In this document: one piece after another, positions 50,597 to 58,661 of the stretch
Position numbering within the stretch: the stretch's first letter is position 1
Layout: each line of letters starts with the position of its first letter
NCBI RefSeq assembly: GCF_027923555.1
Contig: NZ_AP025523.1
Span: forward strand, 992,001-1,056,000
Length of the DNA: 64,000 bases
Reading direction: 5' to 3'
From: Vulcanimicrobium alpinum
GTDB lineage: Bacteria; Vulcanimicrobiota; Vulcanimicrobiia; Vulcanimicrobiales; Vulcanimicrobiaceae
The notes under the pieces: generated by a model
Databases searched by the model: none
What the model saw: only the letters and a program-made list of their open reading frames with translations
What the model was told of the DNA's origin: nothing
Position numbers and translations under genes: made by a program

Positions 50597-50726
50597 AACT
50601 ACCCATGCATCGGTGCTGCTAATCACGAGGACGGCCGCGAGGCCGCCATCTGGTCCCATTAACGCCGGTCGATTGCTCCGGGTTCCGTCCGGGCACCGAT
50701 CGGTCTTCGGGACCGTCAGCCTGTCG

Positions 50727-52217
50727 ATGCGCTTTACACGCGAAACGCACCCCTCCCCGCGCTTGCGGAGCGCCGACGTCGTTGTGATCGGCGCGGGTGT
50801 GTCCGGGCTCACGGCGGCCGCGCTGCTCGCCGCAGGCGGGGCGCGCGTCCAGGTGCTCGAGCGCCACACGGTCCCCGGCGGCTGCGCATCGTTCTATCAG
50901 CGCGGCGGCTACCGCTTCGACGTCGGCGCAACGCTGGTCGGCGGCTTCGGCCCGCGCGGGGTCCATCGGCTTTTGTTCGAGCGGCTGCGCGTTGCGCTCG
51001 AAGCGATCCCGGTCGAGCCGTCAATGATCGTCCACCTGCCCGACGGCGACGTGGTGCGCTGGGGCGACGAGCGCTGGAGGGGCGAGCGCATAGGGGCCTT
51101 CTCGACCGCAAGCGAGCCGTTCTGGAAGGTACAGGAGCGGATCGCCGACGCTGCCTGGTCCTTCTCAACCCGCTTCCCGGCCTTGCCGCAGGATGCCGTG
51201 TCGATCGGCGCGCTCGTCCGCGCCGCGAGCCCGGCGCTCGCTCCGGCCGCCGGGGCGCTCGGAAAGACGGTCGGCGACCTGATCCCGGCGGACGCGCCGC
51301 CCCGTCTGCGTACCTTCCTCGACGCGCAGCTGCTCATCACCGCGCAGGCCGACGCCGCGTCGACCGATCTGGCGTACGGGGCGACCGCGCTCGACATGGC
51401 GCGCGAGGGGACGTACCATCTCCCCGGCGGGATCGGCGACATCGCGACCGCGCTGGCCCGCGCCGTGCGGCGGTATGGCGGCGAGATCGCCTACGGCGTC
51501 GCCGCCGAGGCGGTCGCGACGGAACGGGGCCGCGTCACCGGCGTCCGGCTCGCCGACGGGTCGACGATCGCCGCGCCGCAGGTGGTCGCCGCTGTCCCGG
51601 TCTGGGATCTCGTGCGGCTCACCGGCGCGGCGGGCCGGCTCGCCGAGGAAGCCGCAGCCCTACCGCAGCGCTGGGGCGCGTTCACCGCGTACCTCGGCGT
51701 GCCCGCCGGAGTCGGTGACGGGGGCGCGCTCCACCATCAGGTGGTGCTCGATGCCGGCGCGCCACCGGGCGAGGGGAACACCGCCTTCGTCTCATTCAGT
51801 GCCGAGGGCGAACGGATGCGCTCGCGCGGCGGCGGCCGTGCATTGACGCTTTCGACCCATACCGACGTCGCCCGGTGGGAGCGTGCCGCGCGCGACGGGA
51901 CCGCCGGCGCCCTGACGCAGGCGTACGCGCAGCGTCTGCGCGCGGCGCTGGAGCGCGCGGTGCCGGGCGCGTGGGACGCTGCGACGGTGCGCGAGTTCGG
52001 CACACCGGCGACGTTCGCGCGGTATACCGGCCGTCATCGCGGCCTTGTCGGCGGGGTGCCGCAGACGCCTGCGTACGCCAATCTGCGCGCGCTCGGGCAC
52101 CGCACCGGCATCGTCGGATTGTTCCGCTGCGGCGACACCGTCTTTCCGGGCCAGAGCACCGTCGGCGCGAGCCTCAGCGGCGTCGCGGCGGCGCGGGCCG
52201 CCGGAGCGCGGATCTGA
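50727..52217 (+). CDS. Carotenoid-type FAD oxidoreductase (CrtI/CrtISO family)
   Basis: A 496-residue flavoprotein. The dinucleotide-binding motif VVVIGAGVSGLTAAALLAAG is near residue 17; then QVLERHTVPGGCASFYQRGG and YRFDVGATLVGGF, typical of phytoene desaturase and carotene isomerase relatives, and the C-terminal FAD contact GLFRCGDTVFPGQSTVGASL plus SGVAAA. It probably desaturates or isomerises a polyene or a related lipid. No other carotenoid gene is adjacent. The ATG at 50727 gives the expected N-terminus; no clear ribosome site. Confidence 0.88.
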   Translation: MRFTRETHPSPRLRSADVVVIGAGVSGLTAAALLAAGGARVQVLERHTVPGGCASFYQRGGYRFDVGATLVGGFGPRGVHRLLFERLRVALEAIPVEPSMIVHLPDGDVVRWGDERWRGERIGAFSTASEPFWKVQERIADAAWSFSTRFPALPQDAVSIGALVRAASPALAPAAGALGKTVGDLIPADAPPRLRTFLDAQLLITAQADAASTDLAYGATALDMAREGTYHLPGGIGDIATALARAVRRYGGEIAYGVAAEAVATERGRVTGVRLADGSTIAAPQVVAAVPVWDLVRLTGAAGRLAEEAAALPQRWGAFTAYLGVPAGVGDGGALHHQVVLDAGAPPGEGNTAFVSFSAEGERMRSRGGGRALTLSTHTDVARWERAARDGTAGALTQAYAQRLRAALERAVPGAWDAATVREFGTPATFARYTGRHRGLVGGVPQTPAYANLRALGHRTGIVGLFRCGDTVFPGQSTVGASLSGVAAARAAGARI

Positions 52218-52220
52218 ACG

Positions 52221-52616
52221 CTAGCCGAGCTTCTCTTCGAGCCGCTCGCGGAATTTCTCGCGGGTGGCGACGTAGCGCTCGTGCGTCCCTTCGGCGATCT
52301 TCTCGCGTTCGTCGAACGCGGTGAAGGCGTATTCGACCCGCCGTCCTTCGACTTTGAGCACCTCGACCTCGGTGCGGACGATCAGCCCGACGGGCGTCGC
52401 CGCCAAGTGGGTGAGGTCGACATGGGTCCCCAGCGTGATCTCGCCGTCGTCGAGCAGCGGCGCGACGCACTGCATCGCCGCCTCTTCAACGAGTTGCAGC
52501 AGCATCGGCGTGGAGAGCACGTCGACGCCGCGATTGCCGGCCTTTTCGGCCGTCATCCACTCCTCCACCCGCGTCTGGCTCTGATAGGTCCTCCCCACCT
52601 CGATCTTGCCGCGCAT
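52221..52616 (-). CDS. Hotdog-fold thioesterase, FlK-like
   Basis: A 131-residue thioesterase: RGVDVLSTPMLLQLVEEAAM, TLGTHVDLTHLAATPVGLIV and IAEGTHERYVATREKF follow the fluoroacetyl-CoA-thioesterase-like pattern (STP, GT-V-HLA-TP, GTHER). It hydrolyses acyl-CoA thioesters. ATG at 52616; a GTG-type start 8 codons upstream is possible. It converges on the CrtI-type gene by three bases. Confidence 0.87.
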   Translation of the reverse strand: MRGKIEVGRTYQSQTRVEEWMTAEKAGNRGVDVLSTPMLLQLVEEAAMQCVAPLLDDGEITLGTHVDLTHLAATPVGLIVRTEVEVLKVEGRRVEYAFTAFDEREKIAEGTHERYVATREKFRERLEEKLG

Positions 52617-52746
52617 CCCGGGCCACCTTACGACCGGCAACCGGACGAATCATTTTCACGTTCTCGCGGGTAATGTGCTCGGACGGCAGCGTCGCTGTGC
52701 GCGCTTCCGAGCCGTTTTCTCAGTTTCGATCGGTAAAAGGAGCACC

Positions 52747-54222
52747 ATGACAGGGAGTCAGCGCGCGTTGCTGGCCGCCGCGATCTCCGTGGTCGCCCTC
52801 GCCGCATGCGGCAAGGGCGGCGGCGCGGCGCGCAATCAGGGGCCGCCGCCGTTGGCGGTCGACATCGCCACGGCGCAGCGTCAGGACATCGCGACGTACG
52901 TGACGCTCGACGGTCAGATCGCGCCGGTGCAAGAGTCGACGCTGAGTTCGCCGCAGTCGGGCAACGTCGTCGCGGTATACGTGAACGAAGGCCAGCACGT
53001 CCGCGCCGGCGAGCCGATCGCGAAGCTTGACGATTCGACTCTGCGCGCCTCGCTCGCGCAGCAGCAGGCGATCGTGCAGCAGAACGCGGCGCAGCTGAGC
53101 TCGGCGAACCTCCAGGCTCCCGTCACCGCGGCGCAGGCGTCGAACACGGTCGTCACGGCGCAGCAGCAGTTCGCCGCCGCGCACAACAGCGTGCAGACCG
53201 CGCAGGCCGCGTATCAGAGCGCGAAGTCGACCTACGACGCCGACGCGCAGCTGCTCAAACAAGGCTACGTCGCGCAGACGCAGTACGATCAGGCGCGTTC
53301 GCAGTACGTCTCCGCTCTGCAGGCGCTCAACAACGCGCGCGAGAGCGAACGTCAGGCGCGGGTCGCGCTGCGCGCCGCGCAGCAGCAGGGCGGCAACGCC
53401 GTGCCGATCCAGCGCCAGCAGATCGAAGTGAACCGCGGCCAGCTCGCCGCGGCGCAGGCGCAGGTGCATCTGCTCGAAACGCAGATCGCGCAGACCTCGA
53501 TCACCGCGCCGTTCGACGGCTTCGTGACGCAGCGGCTGCTCGATCCGGGCGCGTTCGCGAGCCCCAACCAGCCGGTCGCGCGCGTCTCGCAGATCGCGAA
53601 CGTCTACATCAACGTCAACGTCCCCGACGACAACCTCGCGTACGTGCGTACCGGGACGCCGGTGACGTTCACGAGCTCGAGCATCCCCAACCGCACGTTC
53701 CGCGGCAGCGTGATGGACGTGAACGCGACGCCGACGCAGGGAACGCTCTCGTACCGCGCCCGCGTGCGGGTGCCGAATCCGGAGAGCCTGCTGCGCGGCG
53801 GGATGCTGGTGAGCGTCAACGTGCGCAAGGAATTCCATCCCGGCGCGATCGTCGTGCCGCGCACCGCGGTGTTCCAGACCGAGAACGGCGCCAACGTGTT
53901 CACCGTCGTCGAACCCGAGGCGCCTCCCGGCGGCGCGGGCGCCGGCGGTGCGCCGGGCGGCGCCGCCGGCGGCGGTGGCGGAGCGGTCGCCAAGGGGGGA
54001 CCGGCTGGTGCGGCCGCCGGAGGCCCGCCTCCGCCGAAGATCATGCAGGCGAAGCAGGTGCCGGTGCAGATCGGCCTGCAGACCGATACGCTCACCGAGG
54101 TGCGCGGCGCCGACGTGAAGCCGGGAACGACCGTGATCACCACGCGGCCCGACGCGCTGCAGGATAAGAGCGTCGTCGCGATCTCCGCCCCGCCCGGCGG
54201 CGGTCAGCGCAGGGGACAGTAG
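52747..54222 (+). CDS. RND-type efflux membrane-fusion (periplasmic adaptor) lipoprotein
   Basis: A 491-residue adaptor with lipobox LAAC (Cys21). YVTLDGQIAPVQESTLSSPQ and VVAVYVNEGQHVRAGEPIAK form the lipoyl half, followed by a long alpha-hairpin rich in AQQQ, the second lipoyl half ITAPFDGFVTQRLLDPGAFA, and beta-barrel domains. A Gly/Ala/Pro-rich insert of about 40 residues (from about 395) interrupts the C-terminal part. SD AAAGGAG. TolC follows directly. No RND or MacB-type pump gene is adjacent. Confidence 0.92.
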   Translation: MTGSQRALLAAAISVVALAACGKGGGAARNQGPPPLAVDIATAQRQDIATYVTLDGQIAPVQESTLSSPQSGNVVAVYVNEGQHVRAGEPIAKLDDSTLRASLAQQQAIVQQNAAQLSSANLQAPVTAAQASNTVVTAQQQFAAAHNSVQTAQAAYQSAKSTYDADAQLLKQGYVAQTQYDQARSQYVSALQALNNARESERQARVALRAAQQQGGNAVPIQRQQIEVNRGQLAAAQAQVHLLETQIAQTSITAPFDGFVTQRLLDPGAFASPNQPVARVSQIANVYINVNVPDDNLAYVRTGTPVTFTSSSIPNRTFRGSVMDVNATPTQGTLSYRARVRVPNPESLLRGGMLVSVNVRKEFHPGAIVVPRTAVFQTENGANVFTVVEPEAPPGGAGAGGAPGGAAGGGGGAVAKGGPAGAAAGGPPPPKIMQAKQVPVQIGLQTDTLTEVRGADVKPGTTVITTRPDALQDKSVVAISAPPGGGQRRGQ

Positions 54223-55863
54223 ATGATCGGTCGCCCGATCGCGCGCGCCTTCGCCGGCGTCGCGCTGACGACGCTCGTCCTCGCGCAGCAACCGGCGTTC
54301 GCGCAGTCGCCCGCCTCGCCCGCACCGTCGAGCACACCACGTCCTTTGGCGAGCCCGACACCGTCGTCGGCGGCGGGGACGCCGGCGCCGGGAGCCCCCG
54401 CAGGCACGGGCGCGAACCCCTCCGGCAGCCGGGCCGCGATCAACTCCACGCAGCTTCCCGATCTCGCGCCGGCCGGCGAGGCCTCCCCGCTCCCGTTCCC
54501 CGCGTACGGCACGCCGGCGCCGGTCTCGCCGGTGCGCACCGTCGCGGGCGTCCCGCAGACGGTGACGCTGCAGCAGGCGGTGCTGATCGCGTACGCGCGG
54601 TCACCGGTCCTCGCCGCGGCGCGCGCGCAGGTCGAGATCGCGACGGCTCCCGTCGGGCTCGCGCAGAGCGCGTTGTTTCCGTCGGTGAGCGGGACCGCGA
54701 GTACGACGCGCACGCACCGCCAGGCCGGGACGTCGTCCGGCACGGGCACGAGCGGCTTGGGGAGCGGCACGACCACCACCGGCAGCGGCAGCGGGCTCGC
54801 GCCTCAGAACGTCACCAGCAACGTGTTCAACGTGCAGCTTGCGCAGTTGATCTTCGACGGCGGCCGCGTCGCCGCGCAGATTCGTGCGGCACGCGCGACG
54901 CAGTCGGCGTCGATCGCGACGTATCAGCGTCAGCTGCAGACCGTCGCGTTCAACGTCGCGACCGCGTACTACAATACGCTCTCCGCGCAGCGCCAGACCC
55001 AGGTCTCGCTCGCGACGGTGCGCCTCGACCAGGTGCAGGAGAACCTCGTCGCGGCGCAGATCCGCGCCGGGACCGCGGCGAAAGCCGACCTCGCGACGGC
55101 GCAATTGCCGACGGCGCAGGCGCGCGTCGCGGTGATCCGCGCGCAGGCCAACGAGCGCGTGCAGTTGGCGACGTTCGCCAACACGCTCGGGCTTGACGCC
55201 GACATCGCCGTGCAGCCGAAAGACGACGTACCGTCGCTCAGTGCGACGTCGGGGACCCTGCAGGTCGCGCCGGCGTTCCCGACGCCGGCCTACGAACAGG
55301 CCGTCGCGCGCGCGCTCGCGCTGCGCCCCGACCTCGTCTCGGCGCAAGAGAACGTCGCGTCGCTGCGGGCCGGCCTGCGCGCGGCGAAGCTCGGCAATTT
55401 CCCCTCGATCAACGCGACGGGATCGTACGGCACCAGTTCGAGCGACGTCTCGGGCGGCAACTTCCGCAACAGCGGCTCGATCGGGGTCGCGCTCAGCGTG
55501 CCGATCTACGACCGCGGCGTCACCCGCGCGCAGACGGCGCAGGCGCAGGGCCAGCTCGACCAGGGCGTCGCGCTCCTCGCGCAGGCGCAGCAGGGGGTCG
55601 AACTCAACGTCCGTACCGCGCTCGTCAACCTGATCTCAGCCTACGCGGCGCTCGACCAAACCAACGCCGAGCTCGCGAAGGCGCAGGAAGTCCTGCGCTC
55701 GACCGAAGCGCAGTATCGCGCCGGCGTCACGACGCTCCCGCTGCTGCTCAACGCCCAAGTCGGGATCACCCAGGCGCTCACCGACGAGGTGACGGCCGTC
55801 TACACCGTGCGTCAGGCGGAACAGGCTGTGCTCTACGCGGAGGGCGCGAACGCCGCCGGGTGA
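54223..55863 (+). CDS. TolC-family outer-membrane efflux protein
   Basis: A 546-residue exported protein (signal ALTTLVLAQQPAFAQ). After a 100-residue Pro/Ser/Ala-rich section, two OEP repeats follow: TVTLQQAVLIAYARSPVLAA with DGGRVAAQIRAARATQSASI, and AYEQAVARALALRPDLVSAQ with YDRGVTRAQTAQAQGQLDQG. These build the alpha-barrel tunnel. The ATG directly follows the adaptor stop. Glycine/serine-rich SGTGTSGLGSGTTTTGSGSG is an unusual insertion in the first beta-region. Confidence 0.9.
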   Translation: MIGRPIARAFAGVALTTLVLAQQPAFAQSPASPAPSSTPRPLASPTPSSAAGTPAPGAPAGTGANPSGSRAAINSTQLPDLAPAGEASPLPFPAYGTPAPVSPVRTVAGVPQTVTLQQAVLIAYARSPVLAAARAQVEIATAPVGLAQSALFPSVSGTASTTRTHRQAGTSSGTGTSGLGSGTTTTGSGSGLAPQNVTSNVFNVQLAQLIFDGGRVAAQIRAARATQSASIATYQRQLQTVAFNVATAYYNTLSAQRQTQVSLATVRLDQVQENLVAAQIRAGTAAKADLATAQLPTAQARVAVIRAQANERVQLATFANTLGLDADIAVQPKDDVPSLSATSGTLQVAPAFPTPAYEQAVARALALRPDLVSAQENVASLRAGLRAAKLGNFPSINATGSYGTSSSDVSGGNFRNSGSIGVALSVPIYDRGVTRAQTAQAQGQLDQGVALLAQAQQGVELNVRTALVNLISAYAALDQTNAELAKAQEVLRSTEAQYRAGVTTLPLLLNAQVGITQALTDEVTAVYTVRQAEQAVLYAEGANAAG

Positions 55864-55872
55864 ACTCCCGGC
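55855..55872. promoter_or_regulatory. Short hairpin over the tolC stop, just before the next start
   Basis: GCCGGG (55855-55860) and CCCGGC (55867-55872) flank TGAACT, which contains the tolC-like stop codon. The stem ends three bases before the ATG at 55876 and would hide its ribosome-binding region in RNA. No T-run follows, so it is more likely a translation control or attenuation element than a terminator. Confidence 0.35.
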
Positions 55873-55875
55873 GAC

Positions 55876-57006
55876 ATGACTTCGACGGCTCCCGTCTGGA
55901 TCGACGATCCGACCAACGCGGCGATCCTCGCGATCAGCGAGGATCGCCTGCAGGGCTTTCAACTCGACCCGTTCGGTGAGATCGCCGAACGCAGCGGCAT
56001 CGACGTCGCGACGGTCCTCGAACGGATCGTCGCGATGCTGCGTTCGGGGACGATCCGGCGCGTGCGGCAGACGCTGATGGCGACGAACCTCGCCGACGGC
56101 TCGCTGTGCGCGTGGCAGGTGCCGCCCGAGAGACTCAACGATGCGTTCGAGTGGCTGTTTCGCGAAGATCCGTTCTCGGGCCACGTCGTGATCCGCACGA
56201 CCGACACCGCGACGGTCGGTTCGAACTACCGGCTGTGGACGACGCTGAAGGTGCCGCAGGGCTACGACATCGCCAAATACGCTGCGTTTCTCGCGCGCAA
56301 GATCGGCGCGGAAGCGTATCGATTGATGCCGGCCAAGTATCTCTTCGCGCTGGGCGTCGGACACGTGCGGCGCAAGGGGATGGAGCCAGGCGCGCGCGCC
56401 GACGTCCTCGCGGAGGTGAAGGACACACACATCGTCCAGCTCACCGATCTCGAATGGCGCGTGCTGACGGCGGCGAAGCGCGAGTTCGCGCCGGACGAGA
56501 TCGTGCGCGATCTGTGGCGCGCCCGCGCGGCGGAAGCCGGCGTCTCGCTCGACGAGTTCGAGCGGATCGCCAAGGAGTTGAACGCGCGCGGCGTGATCGG
56601 ACGCTTCTCGACGTTCCTCGAGCACGTGAAGCCGAACGAGGCCGCGGGCGGCGCGCGGGTGACGCGCTACAATGCGCTCTTCCACTGGAAGGTGCCGCAA
56701 GGACGCGAGATGGACGCGGGCCGCGAGGTCGGACGCCACTACATCATGACGCATGCGTACTGGCGCGACGGCGGCCCCGAGTTTAAGGGCGTGAACATCA
56801 TGGGCGTCGCGCACGGCACGGAAAAGGAGACCGTGCTAGCGCACAAGGCGGCGATCGACGAGCACTTGCGCGAAGCGGGGATCGGCTTCGACTACAGCAA
56901 CGTCTTTTGGGGCGGGCGCAGCGAGATCAAGCCCTCGGAGATCGCGCCGCAGGCGTTCGCCGATTTCTGCGCCGCGCAGGGGATCGATCCGGAGACGATG
57001 CGCTGA
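55876..57006 (+). CDS. Tandem AsnC/Lrp-type protein related to siroheme decarboxylase AhbA/AhbB
   Basis: A 376-residue protein with two AsnC-like units. The first begins with a helix-turn-helix-like LDPFGEIAERSGIDVATVLE, GTIRRVRQ, and a ligand-type domain with SNYRLWTTLKVPQGYD. The second begins TDLEWRVLTAAKREFAPDEI, with GVIGRFSTFL and RVTRYNALFHWKVPQGREMD. PF..IA, G.IRR and the NLW/RLWTT motif are shared with AhbA/AhbB and NirDLGH, which decarboxylate siroheme. It could be that enzyme pair fused, or a regulator of the same origin. The next gene starts in its stop (TGATG). Confidence 0.62.
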   Translation: MTSTAPVWIDDPTNAAILAISEDRLQGFQLDPFGEIAERSGIDVATVLERIVAMLRSGTIRRVRQTLMATNLADGSLCAWQVPPERLNDAFEWLFREDPFSGHVVIRTTDTATVGSNYRLWTTLKVPQGYDIAKYAAFLARKIGAEAYRLMPAKYLFALGVGHVRRKGMEPGARADVLAEVKDTHIVQLTDLEWRVLTAAKREFAPDEIVRDLWRARAAEAGVSLDEFERIAKELNARGVIGRFSTFLEHVKPNEAAGGARVTRYNALFHWKVPQGREMDAGREVGRHYIMTHAYWRDGGPEFKGVNIMGVAHGTEKETVLAHKAAIDEHLREAGIGFDYSNVFWGGRSEIKPSEIAPQAFADFCAAQGIDPETMR

Positions 57007-58661
57007 TGCGCCCGCGGCTTCTCGCAGCGGGAGCGTTGATCGGGCTCGCTCTTTCCGCATGCGGCGGCGGTGAGAGCGGGCCGGCGTCGGGCGACGGCGG
57101 GACGGGCGGATCGAACGACCGGCTCGTCGTCTCGAGCATCTCCGATCCGAAAGGGCTGAACCCGGCGTTCGCGACGGCCACGCCGACGCTCGAACTCTCG
57201 GCCCTGCTCTTCTCGTACGCGGTGCGGTACGACGACAAGGCGCGGGCCGTCCCCGACGCGGTCTCGGAGATCCCGTCGATCGCCAACGGCGACGTGACCG
57301 ACCGCGGGCTCACGATCAAGTACAAATTGCGTCACGGGATCAAGTGGCACGACGGGCAGGGCGACCTCACGTGCAACGACATGAAGTCGACGTGGAAGAT
57401 GATGGTGAACCCGAAGAACATCATCGACACGACGGTGGGCTGGAACTCGATCCGGGACATCGACTGCCGCGATCCCTACGTCGCGGTCGTCCACATGAAG
57501 ACGGTGTACGCGCCGTTCCTGCAGCAATTGTGGGGCGTCAACGGCAACTCGCCGATTCTCCCCGCGCACATCATCGACAAGTACAACGACGCGAACGGAA
57601 GCATGAATCAGGCGCCGTTCAACAGCGCGCCGGTCGGCAGCGGTCCGTACAAGTTCGTCTCGTGGCAGCGCGGCAGCCGGATCCGGCTCGAGGCGTTTCC
57701 GCAGTACTTCCTGGGCAAGCCGAAGATCCGCGAGATCGTCTACAAGATCGTCCCCGACGGCAACACGCTCACCACCCAGGTGCAGACGCACGAGGTGCAG
57801 ATCGCGTGGAACCTGCCGGCCGCGCAGTACGGGCAGCTGCAGAAGGTGAGCGGCGTGCGGACGATCGCGCCGGTCGTCTACGTCTTCGATCACTTCGATT
57901 TCAACCTCACCCGGCCGATCTTCGCCGACGTGCGCGTCCGCCGTGCGCTGACGCATGCGGTCGACCGGCGCTCCCTGCTCGAAAAGGTGCAGCACGGCCT
58001 GGGGGAACTCTCGCCGACGTTCATGGACCCGACGCTCTACAAAGACGCCTACGATCCGACCGTGATGCAGTATCCGTTCGATCCGTTGAAGGCGAAGGCG
58101 CTGCTCGACGAAGCCGGCTGGCGCACCGGCGCGGACGGCGTCCGCGCCAAAAACGGCCAGCGGTTCGCGTTCGAACTCTCGGCGACGGTCGAATCGAACA
58201 CCGCGAAGGCGATCCAGCAGCAAGTCATCTCCTATTGGAAAGCGATCGGCGCCGACGTCACGGTGAAGAACTACCCGACGACGCTCTACTTCGATCAGAC
58301 CTCGAAGGGAACGCTGGCCGGCGGGAAGTTCGACGTCGCGATCTACGCCTGGTCCGGCGCCGCCGACATCGACCAGAGCGCGATCTACTCCGCGCACTTC
58401 ATGCCGCCGCAGGGTCAGAACTATCCCCGCTGGCGCAATGCGCGCGCGACCGCCGCCATGGACGACGCAAACGCGACCGTCGATCAGGCGCGAAGGATCC
58501 GGGATTATAAGATCGTCCAGCAGGAGTTCGCGAAAGACGATCCGTCGATCATCCTGTGGTTCCGCCGGGACGTCACGTCGTACCCGGCGGCACTCAAGGG
58601 GTTCACCGCGACGCCGGTGATTACGATCCCGTTCTGGAATCCGTGGGCGTATCATTTCTAG
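57006..58661 (+). CDS. Peptide-type substrate-binding lipoprotein, first of four in tandem
   Basis: A 551-residue family 5 binding protein with lipobox LSAC (Cys19). Core motifs: LKYKLRHGIKWHDG-type segment near residue 110, PVGSGPYKFVSWQRGSRIRL, FADVRVRRALTHAVDRRSLL and the terminal TIPFWNPWAYHF. Compared with the three genes after it, it is lipid-anchored and clearly more divergent. TGATG coupling to the AsnC/AhbA-like gene. Confidence 0.9.
   Translation: MRPRLLAAGALIGLALSACGGGESGPASGDGGTGGSNDRLVVSSISDPKGLNPAFATATPTLELSALLFSYAVRYDDKARAVPDAVSEIPSIANGDVTDRGLTIKYKLRHGIKWHDGQGDLTCNDMKSTWKMMVNPKNIIDTTVGWNSIRDIDCRDPYVAVVHMKTVYAPFLQQLWGVNGNSPILPAHIIDKYNDANGSMNQAPFNSAPVGSGPYKFVSWQRGSRIRLEAFPQYFLGKPKIREIVYKIVPDGNTLTTQVQTHEVQIAWNLPAAQYGQLQKVSGVRTIAPVVYVFDHFDFNLTRPIFADVRVRRALTHAVDRRSLLEKVQHGLGELSPTFMDPTLYKDAYDPTVMQYPFDPLKAKALLDEAGWRTGADGVRAKNGQRFAFELSATVESNTAKAIQQQVISYWKAIGADVTVKNYPTTLYFDQTSKGTLAGGKFDVAIYAWSGAADIDQSAIYSAHFMPPQGQNYPRWRNARATAAMDDANATVDQARRIRDYKIVQQEFAKDDPSIILWFRRDVTSYPAALKGFTATPVITIPFWNPWAYHF

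Noticed and set aside
50489-50726. SAM-I riboswitch in the leader of the stalk-barrel gene
   Set aside because: A GAGGGACCGGCTATGCCGG stretch recalls part of SAM-I, but the kink-turn and the AAC/P1 closing parts do not follow, and the downstream gene has no link to methionine.
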